Assembly (NCBI GenBank): GCA_036365515.1
Contig: CM070876.1
Span: forward strand, 172,447,978 to 172,511,977
Length of the DNA stretch: 64,000 nt
Source: Torymus aiolomorphi
Lineage: Eukaryota; Arthropoda; Insecta; Hymenoptera; Torymidae
Direction of reading: 5' to 3'
The notes beneath the pieces were generated by a model. It saw only the letters and a list, made by a program, of their open reading frames with translations. It ran no database searches and was not told where the DNA came from. Position 1 is the stretch's first letter; every line of letters starts with the position of its first letter. Position numbers and translations under genes: made by a program. This document shows positions 27,101 to 38,942 of this stretch, piece by piece.

Positions 27101-29862
27101 TGAACTTTAATTAATTGAGTAAATTTCAGCTAAACTTTTTCTCGGTATAGATTTTGTTTCATAGAGTCTATCATCATTACCTATTAACACAATGAGTTTT
27201 AAGCGTTTATGTTACGTTTCGTAAATTACTATATAATAAAGATAATAATGCTGTGTTATAAGTGATAAATCACCTAAATGACCCCGACGTTTCAAAGATA
27301 TTTAGTGATCACCCATTGAAGAACTTAACTCATTAATGCCGAAACGACCATTCTGGGACACTTAAAAAAAATGTTTTCGGCTGCTTAATTTTCACAACCC
27401 ATTTTCATCCCTTACCTTTCAGGACGGGTTATTGCTAAAAAATAACACCGTGATTCGAAAGAACAGAGAATTTTACCTATGGGGTAGTATTATCTTTACT
27501 CTAGGCAGCCGAAAACATACTTTTTTTTTTCAAGTGCTCCAGGATGGTCGCTTCGGCATTAATGGGTTAAAGTAGTAGTGCAGTGTATGTGCTAACGGGG
27601 AGTTATTTAATACAAATTTAAGAACAATATTCCTTACCAGTCTGTGAAATCTAAAATAATCACCTTTACCATTAAAGTTGTAATGGTTAGAATGGAATCA
27701 GATATAAATGAAATCAAGTTGTTGGAAATCTAACGTTTTCACAGCTAGACGAGTTTTTTTTAAACAATGCTATAATATAGATAAACAGAATAACAAGATT
27801 TTTAATGAAAAAAGTTGTCCCATCAATGATTATTTCATAACTATTTCACCCACATCCTAGCTAGTGTCTATTTTTTTTTATTTTGAATCCACGAAAAGTC
27901 CGCTATTTCAATATGGAATCCCAGCACGCATAAAAAACTGAAAAAACCAATCACAGGACTAATCTGTCGGTTCATATTTTTTTTGGTCATAAAATACTAA
28001 TACAAACCCTCACATTTTCGTGAATGCCGCCACTGCTGCGCTCGAGTAACATTTCTACATTTCTAAGGTCATTTTATTACTTAGGATCGACAGGCTCCAA
28101 GTTAGTTTTCCTACCTGAACACCCTTTCTTTTGTCTCATACTTGATTCCCACTCTATATCCTTTCTACTAGTAGCTGTTCATCTATCCCTATCTGCCTTA
28201 ACCAATCGTATTAAAGTATTGTAAAGCTCCACCCTGTGAGCTAATCCACAACTAAAAACTTGTAGTAAACACCGATTCATCACACAGAAAATTTATATAA
28301 TGACGGGAATCACGGAAATCATGTGTGTTCCCAAGTGCATATATAATTTAACCTTTCACATCTAATTAGCAAATGCTCTTTTTTGTGTAAGCCACTGTAT
28401 CACTTCTACATTCTTTTAAAAATTAAGATTATTCTGTTTACCTTAAAAGGATTAATTGTGTAAGTAGCGATGTTTCTTAAATCGGTAGAATCAGATGGCA
28501 GTCTTAATGTGGATACAATTTGCTGGCGAGTTTGACCTGCAGCTGCTTCAGCAAGGATCATTAAAGCATTCTTTATGCTGGTCGTGCCAACGATAATATT
28601 GCCGGGATTAGCTTGATTCAGTTCCTGTAGATAATAAGATTTACTATTATTTAGATATACAGTTACTATTTTATTAATACTGTTGTTATTTTTATGCAAA
28701 GAGATAAACATACTTGTAATAATTCAATATTGAAAAAGTTTTGTCTGTCTTCGATGCTTGTTCCAAAAGCTTGTCCGGCTGTAAAACATAAAATTCTTAG
28801 TGAATGTATTATGGAAATTTTTTTTTTTAAATAACAAATAACTAGTAAAAGGTGGATAACAAAAGGTAAAAACAGGTAAGGAAAATCACTGTAAAGAAAT
28901 AGACTTCAAATACCAAGGTTATTTTAACTTTGCAAAAGTGTTAAAACGCCACGTACTACGCAAAGAAATTATCGTGACGAAAATATTGATTTAATTCCGA
29001 TCCGATGTAATAATCGTTATGTATTTAAAATATCAAAAGATAGTATGATGGCTGTGCACCGACGGAAAGTAATTTCAAATTATCGCGGATTTATATTATT
29101 CCAAAGTTATGACATATTGAAAATGATCTGGATGTATACAGACTGTCATTCAAATTAAGATAAAATAAGGAATGTACTTTGCAACATTGGAAGAATATAC
29201 TTTGAAATTTTGTATTATATAAATAATAAAATTTATAATTGCTATTTAATATTATCTTTATTTTTAATATAATTATAGTTTATAAAATTTAATAAACTAT
29301 TGATTAATAACAGGAATTTAGTGATCACTAATTTACACAAAATTTGATAAAAGAATTAGGAATAATTTTTTTTCATTTTACGAAAATGTCTTCAAGTGAT
29401 GATTTTCATCAATCAGTATAGCAAGTATTTTTTAAAGTGTGAAAATTATTAAAATATTATATTATTATTAATTATATTACATTATAGATTTTCTTTCAAA
29501 TTCGGTGTATTCATCAAATAAATCAATTTTTAAAAAAATCTTTAAATAGGAAAGATAACATCTATAATTTCAAATGAACGAATGCAACAATTCTTGGGAA
29601 CGTACTCAACACAACACATTGTGCAAAACACTATTACATATTGCGTAGTTGAGTATAAAGGATATTAATATAGTTACGCAAGACATTTCCAAGCTAATTG
29701 AGGTATAGGAAAACTATTAACGCGGTAAAGTCTTCAAGTTAAAAAACTTAGAATTTTAGTTTTATCATTTTAATTAAAAGTATATTAAGTATAATTCGTT
29801 AAATGATGCATACCATTGCAGAAGATCCCAATAATCACAACGGAAAGTAGTAAAAAAGCCAT
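23654..29862 (-). CDS. Secreted serpin A, predicted P1 leucine
   Basis: This is a serine-protease-inhibitor-fold protein expected to be secreted to the haemolymph or a gland product. Eight exons on the minus strand: 29862-29814, 28778-28714, 28624-28442, 26733-26520, 26447-26233, 25878-25687, 25613-25475, 23802-23654. All junctions keep frame and give 401 residues, a normal serpin length. Residues 1-16 (MAFLLLSVVIIGIFCN) form a signal peptide. Serpin landmarks are DTKMILTTAVYFKGTW (strand 3A), the hinge EEGTIAAAVT (residues 343-352) and FRADRPFIFFL after the reactive loop. Small residues at P12-P9 predict an inhibitor. Counting from the hinge puts P1-P1' at Leu359-Met360, suggesting chymotrypsin- or elastase-like targets (inference). 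Neighbouring serpin B has almost the same exon lengths, indicating tandem duplication. The last intron is 1.67 kb; I found no alternative reactive-loop exons in it. Confidence 0.93.
24066..24120. repeat. (GT)n microsatellite in the last intron of serpin A
   Basis: GT run of about 55 bases, uninterrupted. Confidence 0.95.
24324..24778. repeat. Direct repeat pair within serpin A intron
   Basis: A 33-base segment beginning AGAGAATTAAAATACC occurs at 24324-24357 and again at 24745-24778. The surrounding T-rich text (TTTTTGATTTTTTT types) suggests a degenerate repeat element of unknown class. Confidence 0.55.
27325..27570. mobile_element. piggyBac-type MITE in a serpin A intron
   Basis: The 246-base unit is bounded by TTAA on both sides, the piggyBac target. 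The left end is CTCATTAATGCCGAAACGAC and the right end is the reverse complement of CCCATTAATGCCGAAGCGAC. An inner pair (GTTTTCGGCTGC against GCAGCCGAAAAC) extends the hairpin. No transposase is encoded. It sits in the intron between exons 3 and 4. Confidence 0.8.
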
Positions 29863-29921
29863 CTCAAAGTACGTATCTAATGTACTTCGGGGTCATAGAA
29901 CTTTGAGAAACTGAGCAAACA

Positions 29922-29930
29922 CTATATATA
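29922..29930 (-). promoter_or_regulatory. TATA box of serpin A
   Basis: TATATATAG on the minus strand about 60 bases before the start codon. A TCA initiator-like triplet about 26 bases downstream (29906-29904) would give a short leader. An ATG at 29896 would open a ten-codon upstream frame if included in the transcript. Confidence 0.6.
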
Positions 29931-31556
29931 GTGCCGCGCGAGCACCTTAACCGGTCGCGAGCTTTACGTAGACTGAAACGTCAATCGCGAGAAGAGGGAG
30001 AGATGCGAAAAAGCGCGTCGCGGTTCCAAACTAAGTATCGATGACTCGCGCTCGTTTCCCCCTACCATCTGCCGCGTTCACTCGCTTTTACTCTTGTCCA
30101 ACTACATGCCGTCATGAAGAAATATTATGCACTACAGATTATGTGCTGATAGTGGGATTTATTTTACCCAAGCTTCCAAGCATCTCTGAATTATCATTAT
30201 GAATATTGCATGGATTTTGTATTGATTTATGAGATCGAGAAAACGGTATAAGAATTAGAAGTTCGACATTTTGAAAAGTTCTCACAGAAGGTATAAAGTT
30301 TTCTAATTTTAAACTGATTTTGTCTTAACTTATTTTTCTTTAATGTGTGATAAAAATTGAATTGCAGTGGTCCTTGCAATTATGAAAAAAAAAAAAATGA
30401 TTTTAAAATAAAAACAGTTAGTTGGAATGGGTGGACAAACATTTTTAGTTTGCTTGTAATAATTAATTCTATTTGACAGAACCGTCAAAAATACTTCATC
30501 TTTTGTCTCAAATATTCAAAATTATTCATTCCAGGTAATATCGAACGTTGATCAGTGAGGTTGCATGCGATTGAAGAGGTTTGTCTTCTTCCGTAATAAA
30601 CGTAACACGAGCAGGGAGGCGCTGGAGTCAAAATTTTTGCACTTGAAATATGCTTATGGTCGCCCCACCACACATCCATGCAAGGACCCCGCCAATAGAA
30701 GTGTTCAAAACCGAAGTGGAAGAGAGTAACGCGCATTTGATATAGTAACATTTAAAAGATCCACAGTTCAGTATTTTGTAAAGAAACCCTTAGCATAAAG
30801 TATAGAGTTTTGTAGTAAATTGCCTGCAGCACATTTTATCATTCAATAAAACTACTGCGAACTGGGATATAGTGAGACTGAGAGGCAAGAAATACAAGTT
30901 TTGCCAATTTTATTATCGCTCTTATTCGATCAAAGTATAATTACATCAATATATAATAGTACTTATATCTTTGGCATTAATTATTTTAAATTAACATTTT
31001 TTCTGTATATTTGTTTTGGGATCGTACAAGTCTTAAGTGATATAAAAAGACTAAACTCGAAACTATACAATATTGTTATTTTAAAAACATTTTAAATGAA
31101 AAAGAAAATTTTTTAACCTCGTCCGAATAAAATCGAATGAAAACAGTTAAATTTACAGCGTTATATATATACATACATGTTTTCTCGGATTTTTTTTTTT
31201 TTTTTTCATCATCATGAAGCTTTTAGAAACGTAGAAAAAACCGCTACTAATTCATTGGCAGTTAGCTTTATAAAATTACTTTATTGTTCCATTAAATTAA
31301 TTATTGATCCTAAAAATAAAAAGTTTACGTAAAAACGGTATCAGCTTTTTTTGTTATTATATATTCTATAACACTTTTAGAGAAGCGTTTTGTATACATA
31401 TTTTTTGTTTCCTTAAAAATAATGGTAAATCCATTAAATAGAATTCCTAAAACATGCACACGCTGAGTCATTTTTTATGACATCTGTAATTACTTTAAAT
31501 TTTTCTTTTCCGTCTCGATGAAACTGGCAAGTTAATAATAAAACTGATCATTGGCT
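29931..31556. other. Intergenic DNA between the two serpin genes
   Basis: AT-rich sequence with no supported gene. An 88-residue minus-strand frame at 30485-30751 matches no family I know. A 17-base T run lies near 31190-31206. Confidence 0.5.
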
Positions 31557-31562
31557 TTAATT
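31557..31562 (-). terminator. Candidate poly(A) signal of serpin B
   Basis: ATTAAA on the minus strand about 65 bases after the stop codon; a variant hexamer chosen by position. Confidence 0.4.
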
Positions 31563-31625
31563 GATTTTCTAGCAACTCGTCTCGGAGAAAAAAGAGATAT
31601 ATCATTTAAACTTAATGGCCATTTA

Positions 31626-34600
31626 CTAACCACCGTATAAGTCTTGTTCGGCTTGCTCACCAAATCTGTTCGGTATGAGAAGTGGGTTCCCCGACGGATC
31701 GATCGTGCCGGTTTGCACCAGAGGATTATTGACAAGGCCCATGTACAGTATAGTGCCGGTGCTCTCGTCCTCGATGTAAAACAGGAACGGGTGAGTCGCG
31801 TGGAAGGTCTCATCGTTCACCTTGTTGCCAATCTCGATTTCTGCAAAAATACACTCGGCACTCGGCGTCAGAAAGAATTTCCTCATGGGGAAATCCTGAG
31901 CTCATCGTCATCCTTTTTGAAACACGTTCTCGTCTGACGCTTGAGAAATAGCGGTATTTACAGCTATATATAAACAAGCGATGCTTAATACAGAAGTGAT
32001 ACGTTCAACTGTATGCCCAGCTGTGCTTTCCAACGATATAAGCGTACACTGAGAGAAAAAAAATACTTATACGCGAAAACCGCTGAACTCTTTGGCAGTT
32101 TCTGCCGAACTGTCGGGCAACAACAACAGAAACTCGGGTCACGTGACCTTTGGCGCTTGTGCGTGAGCTTGTCGCTGCGGCAGTTTTTGCCGACCCGGTT
32201 GCCAATATTCTAGTGATTTCCACCTGGATTTCCACCTGAAATTTCACCTGGATTTTCACCTGAAATTCATGTAAATATAACGTAAAATTAAGATGGAATA
32301 TACCTAATTTTCAGATGCATTTTCAGCTGTAAAAAGTCCAAAAACGTCACGTGAATTTCAGATGAATTTCAAGTATATTTCGACAGCTGAGCGGAACAAG
32401 GTCGTATCTCGGCGCGCGGACGAAGAATGTCGTATCTCACCGCGCGGATGCGGCCAGTACACGGCCAGTATACGGCGAGATACGACGTTTTTCGTCCGCG
32501 CGGTGAGATACGACATTCTTCATCCACACGGTGAGACACGACGTTCTTCGTCCGCGTGCCGAGATACGACCTTATTCCGCTCAGCTGTCGAAATATACTT
32601 GAAATTCACCTCAAATTCACGTGACGTTTTTGGACTTTTTACAGCTGAAAATGCATCTGAAAATTAGGTATGTTCCACCTTAATTTTAAGTTATATTTAC
32701 ATGAATTTCAGGTGAAAATCCAGGTGAAATTTCAGGTGGAAATTCAGGTGGAAATCACTAGAATATTTGCAACCGGGGAAGCGTTTTAGCAATTCTAACC
32801 TAAGTCCTCCTACCGAACGGTTTCGGTTGATTTTATTGGAGATTTCGGTGGTTATAACAGATTTTTTCTCTCAGTGTATAAATATTAATGGATAAAAGTC
32901 ATTTCGTATTAAAAAAAAAAAACAAAAAACAAAAATTTAAGTATCATTTGATAATGTGAATACTATTTTTCGTTTTATATAAATAGGAGGGATTTCCACG
33001 TTTAAGTTCTTTCCTAAGTAATCCGAGATAATTTACGATTGACCTTGACGCCACTTTAAAAGCCAGCATCATATTTAGCTATATAAAAATTCTGTAATTT
33101 ACGAATAATAACGCGAAATGATGAAAATAAACGAACGAACGCACTTACCATCTTTTAAGCTTCGCGAAGACGTTTAAAGTCTATAAAATCCTTGCCATTT
33201 AACGACATACCTGTTGCAGCGAAAGCCACGGTTCCCTCTTCTGTGACTTCTATTCCAGCTTTTTGCAGAATATCGCTAACGATCAATCGCCTTGACGTCG
33301 ATTTTTGCCGAAGTATACCAGTCAGTATTGCAGTATCATCAAAGATATCACGAATGCCCACCTGATAAATTGCAAAAACATATTATTAATTTATTATATT
33401 GACGAAATAATGAATTTTTACCGGTCTACAGCATACTGTACCTCTCTGAGATTTTTTTCGAGGTGACTAGTGAAATCAAATTTGAATTTCGGAATCATCA
33501 GATCGGCTCCCACTTCTTGCATCAGCCATACGTGTTTGTTGATGATGAACGGCGTTATTTTATTTAAAACTTGATCCAATTTTCCAGGCGACGATGGAAG
33601 GATTATGAACATTGAATATTTTTGTCCCTATAATAATCAAATTAAATTGTATGCGTGTAAATATTTGATGAAACATTTGAATTAATTTATGCGAACTTAC
33701 GGCATAAGGGAGGCGAAGGATTTTGGCATCCAATTCATCCGCATAAGCCAAGTAGAATTTACTGCTGGACCTCATATAAGGCACATCGATAGTTTGTCTG
33801 TCAACCGTGTAGAATTTACCGATTCTGGTATCTTGAACTTTAAAAGGTTGGCGGTACCACGTACCCTTGAAAAACATGGCACTTGCGATAACCATTAAAC
33901 TTTCCTTCAATCTTGACGCTGAAATAGACCAAGGTTTAAAATGTATATTTTCATGTTGATCAATAATTTCATCTTGGTATTCAAAATATCTTACCGTCAT
34001 CAATAATAGTCTTGATATGTGAATTTGTAACATTTTTCACAAAATTATTAATTATGTCGGCAGATGTAACGGCGTCGGAAAAGTTGGTGTTTATAACTTC
34101 GGTACTGTAAAAATTCTTCGCTATGGCTCCATAACGCTGGCGCGGTAAAATACTTTGGTCGAGGAATATTCGTGTACCAAGGTTGAGGGTATATTGAGGA
34201 GATGTTTCCTTAAATTACATTGTTTTATTCTTTATTATCTTCATTGAACTTAATTTAATCTCAGAAAATATGAATCAAAATCAGAAGCGCTCCGAAATAC
34301 CTGTAAAGACTTGATTATGGTTGAAAATTTGTCACGCGTTGCCGGCCTGCCGACTGGCAAGTGCATCACAGTGGCCAACTCTTGTCCCGTTTCACCCTGG
34401 GCTCCCTCGTAAAGCAGAACGAGCGCCAGTTTCAACGATATCGGCGATATCAGCAAATTTCCTTTATGGCTTTTCGCTACATTCTGGGCAAAAGTTAAAA
34501 ATCGAATAAGCCTTTTGAATACAATTTTCTGCGATTGATAATAATAGTGAGTATCTTTGAAAAACTTGCCTGAAAGATGTTCCAGTCGAAAATGTTGAAT

Positions 34601-35028
34601 CTTTCGCCTTGATACGGAACGAAATCATCTATGTCATCTTGAGCTGTAGCGTTAATAGCTCTTTTCCTCTGCGTCGATGCCGCGGCACCCAAGGTCAGTA
34701 AGATTGCCAGTATAATCCATTCTGTTGTACCATAAACACATATATGTTAATTAATACAAGTTTCTATACAATTTTAGGCGGTAAAAACCCCATTATCATT
34801 TATTTCCTCGTATTGTTATAAAACTATTTTTCAAAACCATCGTTTCGAATCGACAAGTCGCCTTCAAATGTCAGTGTACCATTAAGAACCTGTCATAAAC
34901 CGACTATAAATAGACCATCAGCATCATAGGAATGTTTCCTGTACGCTCTATACCAAACAAAAAATTCGGCGTTCTCTATAGGCATCGCTCCTTTATGAAA
35001 AAAAAAAAAAAAAAAACTAACGTACCAT
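31626..35028 (-). CDS. Secreted serpin B, predicted P1 lysine
   Basis: Second serpin, same strand as serpin A. Exons: 35028-35022, 34721-34570, 34483-34301, 34208-33995, 33918-33701, 33627-33442, 33361-33211, 31840-31626, giving 441 residues. Only seven coding bases lie in the first exon; it was chosen because no in-frame ATG precedes the signal peptide in exon 2, and ATG GTA C joins it in frame. The signal peptide is WIILAILLTLGAAAS. Landmarks are LLISPISLKLALVLLYEGA, AMFFKGTW, the hinge EEGTVAFAAT (361-370) and FHATHPFLFYI. Counting gives P1-P1' Lys377-Val378, so a trypsin-like target is likely (inference). Phe at P11 is bulky for a hinge. A C-terminal tail of about 35 residues extends beyond the usual end. 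Exon 2 ends in an apparent GC donor (CAG/GCAAGT). Exons 3 and 4 (183 and 214 bases) match serpin A exactly in length. Confidence 0.9.
32045..32878. mobile_element. Nested foldback element in the last intron of serpin B
   Basis: The outer ends are TACACTGAGAGAAAAAAA and its complement TTTTTTCTCTCAGTGTA, flanked by TA. Inside, from about 32200 to 32775, lies a second inverted repeat with arms of roughly 280 bases. Those arms hold repeated TTTCCACCTGAAAT-type units, then CG-rich units such as GTCGTATCTC near the centre (about 32400-32575). No open gene is present. The same outer terminus recurs at 38943 and 55489. Confidence 0.75.
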
Positions 35029-35346
35029 AGTCTACGAGTGATATAGGCGCACTTCCGTGACAAAAATCAAACCGGCCTAACAATAGCAATGCTAACAATA
35101 ATCACAAACAGAAAATCGGGATGAGCGCGAACCGTGTCCCTGAACGCGGTTGTAGACACCTTCGGCCTTGAACCGTGACTGCAAAAGCTGGAAATAAAAG
35201 GATCAAAATGCACGCGCGGCCGACAGCAGTATCACAGCTATATACTTTTTCACATAATACTTTATCTCAAGGGACATCACGCCGACGCTGAAATCATCCC
35301 AGACGACGTAATATATATATATTTTTCACCGCACTCGCTTAATTAC

Positions 35347-35379
35347 ACTGACTCATAGAGCCAGAGTTGTATTTATATA
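35347..35379 (-). promoter_or_regulatory. Core promoter of serpin B: TATA box plus TCAGT initiator
   Basis: TATATAAAT (35379-35371) lies 30 bases before the A of a TCAGT initiator (35351-35347). This is textbook arthropod spacing and predicts a start near 35349, a leader of about 320 bases, and a first exon ending after ATG GTA C. Confidence 0.75.
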
Positions 35380-36091
35380 GGTAGCGACAACATAGCGCGT
35401 CAACTCTTAAAATTTTCGTCAATTTCTCACTATTCGAAGCGAATCCACCGATAAGAGCTTCTCACGATTATCATTGCACTATTAATAAACGCGCGTTGCA
35501 CAATCGCGCTGTGTGTACGTGCGTAGATGAATATAGCGAGACGGAGCGTGTTGTAAAATTCAAATGATAAACTGACCTGCGCGTCTACTCGTCCACATTG
35601 TGTGCGTGCGTGTGTGTGTATATACACCAGAGGAGCCGCACGACGCGACGTGTGGTGTGCTTGGCAGTGCGAGAGTCGAATAAAAGCCAACGAGTACTTA
35701 GCTCGGAAACCCGCTTCTCGAGCGGACCTCGCACGCGCGCGCGCATCTCGGGATATCCCGAGTCACCGGAGTGGGGAGAGGGGGGAGGGGGACGGACCGG
35801 ATTGACCGATGCGCCTCTGATAATAATAACGATTATCGTCTCGTTTTTCGAAATTTTCTTTTTATTAACAATCGGTGTACAATTTTATCTTTTGTTGTTT
35901 TCCTTTTTCTTCAATGGATACAACGTGCCCCGTGGAGCTTCTACATGATGACACTTTTCTTTTCGTATAATGTAGTAAAAATACATATGAATAAGCGAAA
36001 TGTGAAATCATTAGATAAATACATGCCACAATGCGTGTATAATTAAATAAATATCGAAATAAATAATAATGGAGATGAGAAGAGACTGGGG
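35380..36091. other. Intergenic DNA upstream of serpin B
   Basis: No supported gene. The CG-rich part near 35590-35830 has GT and CG alternations and a purine-rich stretch, and may be regulatory. Overlapping frames on the plus strand show no domain. Confidence 0.45.
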
Positions 36092-36097
36092 TTTAAT
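36092..36097 (-). terminator. Candidate poly(A) signal of the secreted protein gene
   Basis: ATTAAA on the minus strand about 55 bases past the stop codon at 36151. Confidence 0.4.
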
Positions 36098-36150
36098 AAC
36101 GCATTTTTTCTTTTTAAATCAGCGCGGCACTAGGCATGGGTATCAGAAGA

Positions 36151-37716
36151 TTATGAGACGGTTTCGTTATCCTCTTCGGTGTCTTCTGCTGACTGCTCCT
36201 TGGCTTCATGGTGGGTAGACGCGGTTTCGAGGGCACTCTTCGCCAGATCGGTCGCCATCTCCAGGTTTGACGGTGTCAGATAAGCGAGCGTCATCGCTGC
36301 GATCCGCTCCTTCAGGGACTGTAAGCAAAATGATAAACAAAATTGTTTACTAACTGCGAGGTGACATGTATAATTATTGTACCGGCTTTTCGTTCATTTT
36401 TACATTAAATCCGTGAAAATACCCTGTTCATAATTAGGGCCTGGAAACAGAAAGTGGCCATATCGTGTGATAATTGAATACGCTATGTCACCGTTTTGTT
36501 TCCAGGCCCTAAATTCTTTATGCTATTTCTGAGTTTCTCTGTGCGATTTCCGAGTGTTTCCTGTACTTACCTGGCGGAAGTATAAACTGTACCTTTTCCT
36601 ACATTTCTATACGTTTCCGTACCTTGTTATACATTTCAGATTACATATTAGACTTTGTATAAATGAATACAGAAACATAAAAATATTTACAAAAATATAT
36701 ATACTTAGAAATGTATAAAAATAAATATTAAAAAAACATAGTTTATGTATATATCTGCCAGGATTGGTATAATTTTCTGTATATATTGGTATAGAAAAGA
36801 TCTACAAGGACACAAATTTATAGTTAATCTAGCCGTTTTGCATCAGCTAAACCAGCCTAATTTGGGGAAAAGCTGACATGGCATTATAAAATAAGTAAAA
36901 ATAACTTTTGTAGTGGAAATAACATTATATTTAAAGTGTAGCTTTCATTGCGTCCAAAAAGTTAAAAGTTCATTGAAAAAAGAGAGAATCTCTCCCTCCA
37001 GAAAAAGTAGAAAGCTATTTGTTTTATAGCTGTTTTATTGTAATGTTAAAATTAATGTAATGCCAATTCCGCTTTAACAAAAGGAAAATTCTACTTTCCT
37101 TTAATGCTATTTTTACTGACACTGTTGTAAGTAAAATGAACCTTTCGTTCTAATTTTTAATCAACCGTGTGAACAGCAGAATTAGTTATTTACTTTTTCC
37201 GTGTAGCGAAATATAAACCAAAAAGACAAATTAATCGTGGTACCAGAAAGAAACGTGTTAAGTAATAAAAGTTTATCAAGAGGTTTTTACCTGTCCCTTC
37301 AGCAATTCCGGCGTGGCAATCGAGATGGTGCAGAGCGGCGTCAAGTTACACAGGGCGGTGGTACTGACGACGCCCAGAACCAGGGCGATGAAGAGCTGTG
37401 CCACGACCTTGAACGCCTTGAAGCCGAAGACGACAAGAAAGCTGGTGAAAGGCTGCAGGAGTCTCATCATAAACTGGAGCTTAGGCAGTGCGAGCCACGT
37501 GTTGTTGTTGCTGATGCTGGGTTTCTGGGGTACGCGAATGTAGCCCTCGTAACCGCTCTGTACGGCAAAGCCATTGTTGGGGTTGACGCTGACAGTTGCT
37601 GCGGTCTCAGCTGTCACCGCGCTGCTGCTGCTACCCTTGACGCCGCGGATGGCTATGCCCTGGACGAGGGCTGACGTCGCCAAGATGAGAAGTAGGATCA
37701 TCGTTGTGGAGTTCAT
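36151..37716 (-). CDS. Uncharacterised secreted/membrane protein, 197 aa
   Basis: I do not recognise the family. Two exons were read: 37716-37291 and 36318-36151, both in phase 0. Residues 1-20 (MNSTTMILLLILATSALVQG) form a signal peptide. A Ser/Ala/Thr-rich low-complexity stretch follows (28-45). A long hydrophobic segment (about 91-119) could span a membrane or form an amphipathic helix. Only two cysteines remain in the mature chain (C123 and C129 in LCNLTPLC), possibly a disulphide. One NNT sequon (71-73) may be glycosylated. The C-terminus is helical and then acidic (SAEDTEEDNETVS). The start was chosen for the signal peptide and because a TATA/TCAGT promoter lies 56 bases upstream; an earlier in-frame ATG lies above that promoter. 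Stronger codon bias toward G/C than its flanks supports real coding. Confidence 0.82.
36437..36509. mobile_element. 73-bp PIF/Harbinger-type MITE in an intron
   Basis: GGGCCTGGAAACA at the left faces TGTTTCCAGGCCC at the right, with TTA before and TAA after. It lies in the single intron of the secreted-protein gene. Confidence 0.75.
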
Positions 37717-37769
37717 TTTTGATAGATATTTTCGGTGGCTTTGTGGTTGTCGAGGTAAAGTTGCTGGAA

Positions 37770-37806
37770 AACTGATGCCTGCTGCTGGTGCCTCGGAGCT
37801 TATATA
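37770..37806 (-). promoter_or_regulatory. Core promoter of the secreted protein gene
   Basis: TATATAAAG (37806-37798) lies about 30 bases upstream of a TCAGT initiator (37774-37770). The predicted start is 37772, giving a 55-base leader. Confidence 0.8.
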
Positions 37807-38942
37807 CCGAACGAGTAACAACTGTCGTTTAGCCCTGATTAGGGAAAACGTATCGATGATGCACCCTTAACGGTTTCGCTTTCACGATGAATCTACGCGC
37901 TATTCGCTTGCGCGCTTTCGGATCTGTCATTCCCTAATGTTACTTTAATTGCATTTAGAAGTCAGAAAGCATTCCAGAGATTATTATTCACCGTTACTGT
38001 GTTCAACTATGATGGCAAATCATTTTTTTCACTTGATTTCAGAGTTTTCAGTTTACATTGATGGTCATGATTCTCACAAATGATAAACAAAAATGCGCTT
38101 AAAATTATGTTGTTATATTTACAATCTTTTATGAAGAAGTCCTTGTTAAGAAGAATTATGATTAATTAATTTTCACAATGCTTATTTTCGAACATAATAG
38201 ACTTATAACAAAATCATAAATATTGTTGTTTTCAGTAACTGTGTCACGTAAAAAGCAGCGTAAAAAACCAATATCTACGTAGTCTCAGATAACATTTAAA
38301 ATAATGTATCGAGTCTCGATGAAATATCAGATTCGCGGTGTGAGGAAGAAAAATTATAAATTATATACACATTTAAAAAGATTTATTCTCTATAATATGT
38401 TGTAATAATAACAATAATTTTTTGGAAACAATTGTATATATTGCGCTAAAGAGTGAACTTGAGCGAAAGGTACGTGAAAAGACTATGTTTTTCACTTTTA
38501 CTCTCATACGGTTATTTCTCCAAAAAAATGTTTGTCTAAGATAGTAAAGATTTACCATGGAAATTAATTTTCAACATTTAACTGAGTTTGAGTACTTTTT
38601 AACTGTTAATAGGGTCGGCTACCGGTTTTCTGTTTATTTCAGATACTGATAGAGACAACGAAAAAAAATTAGGTCGTGTTTTTTCTTGTTTTATTTAATA
38701 ATAATTACAAAAGTTATAGCAATTTCAAAGTCGTGTGATGTTACGTCGACAATGACGAAATGACGTCATTTACCTGTGTAGTATATCTATATATATGTAT
38801 ATCAAAAATTTGAAAACCTCAAAATCCTGTATCTTGAAAATTATTAATCGAATTAAAAAAAGAAAAATATGACCTCAGTATTTTGTAATATTATACTCAA
38901 TGAAAACAAAAAATTTAATTTTTATTTTTTTAGCCAACCCTG

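Noticed and set aside
30485..30751. 88-residue minus-strand frame between the serpins
   Set aside because: No similarity to serpin exons or another family, and no splice or promoter support.
35598..35948. 116-residue plus-strand frame upstream of serpin B
   Set aside because: Overlaps another frame of similar length and has no domain; it is probably promoter or intergenic CG-rich DNA.
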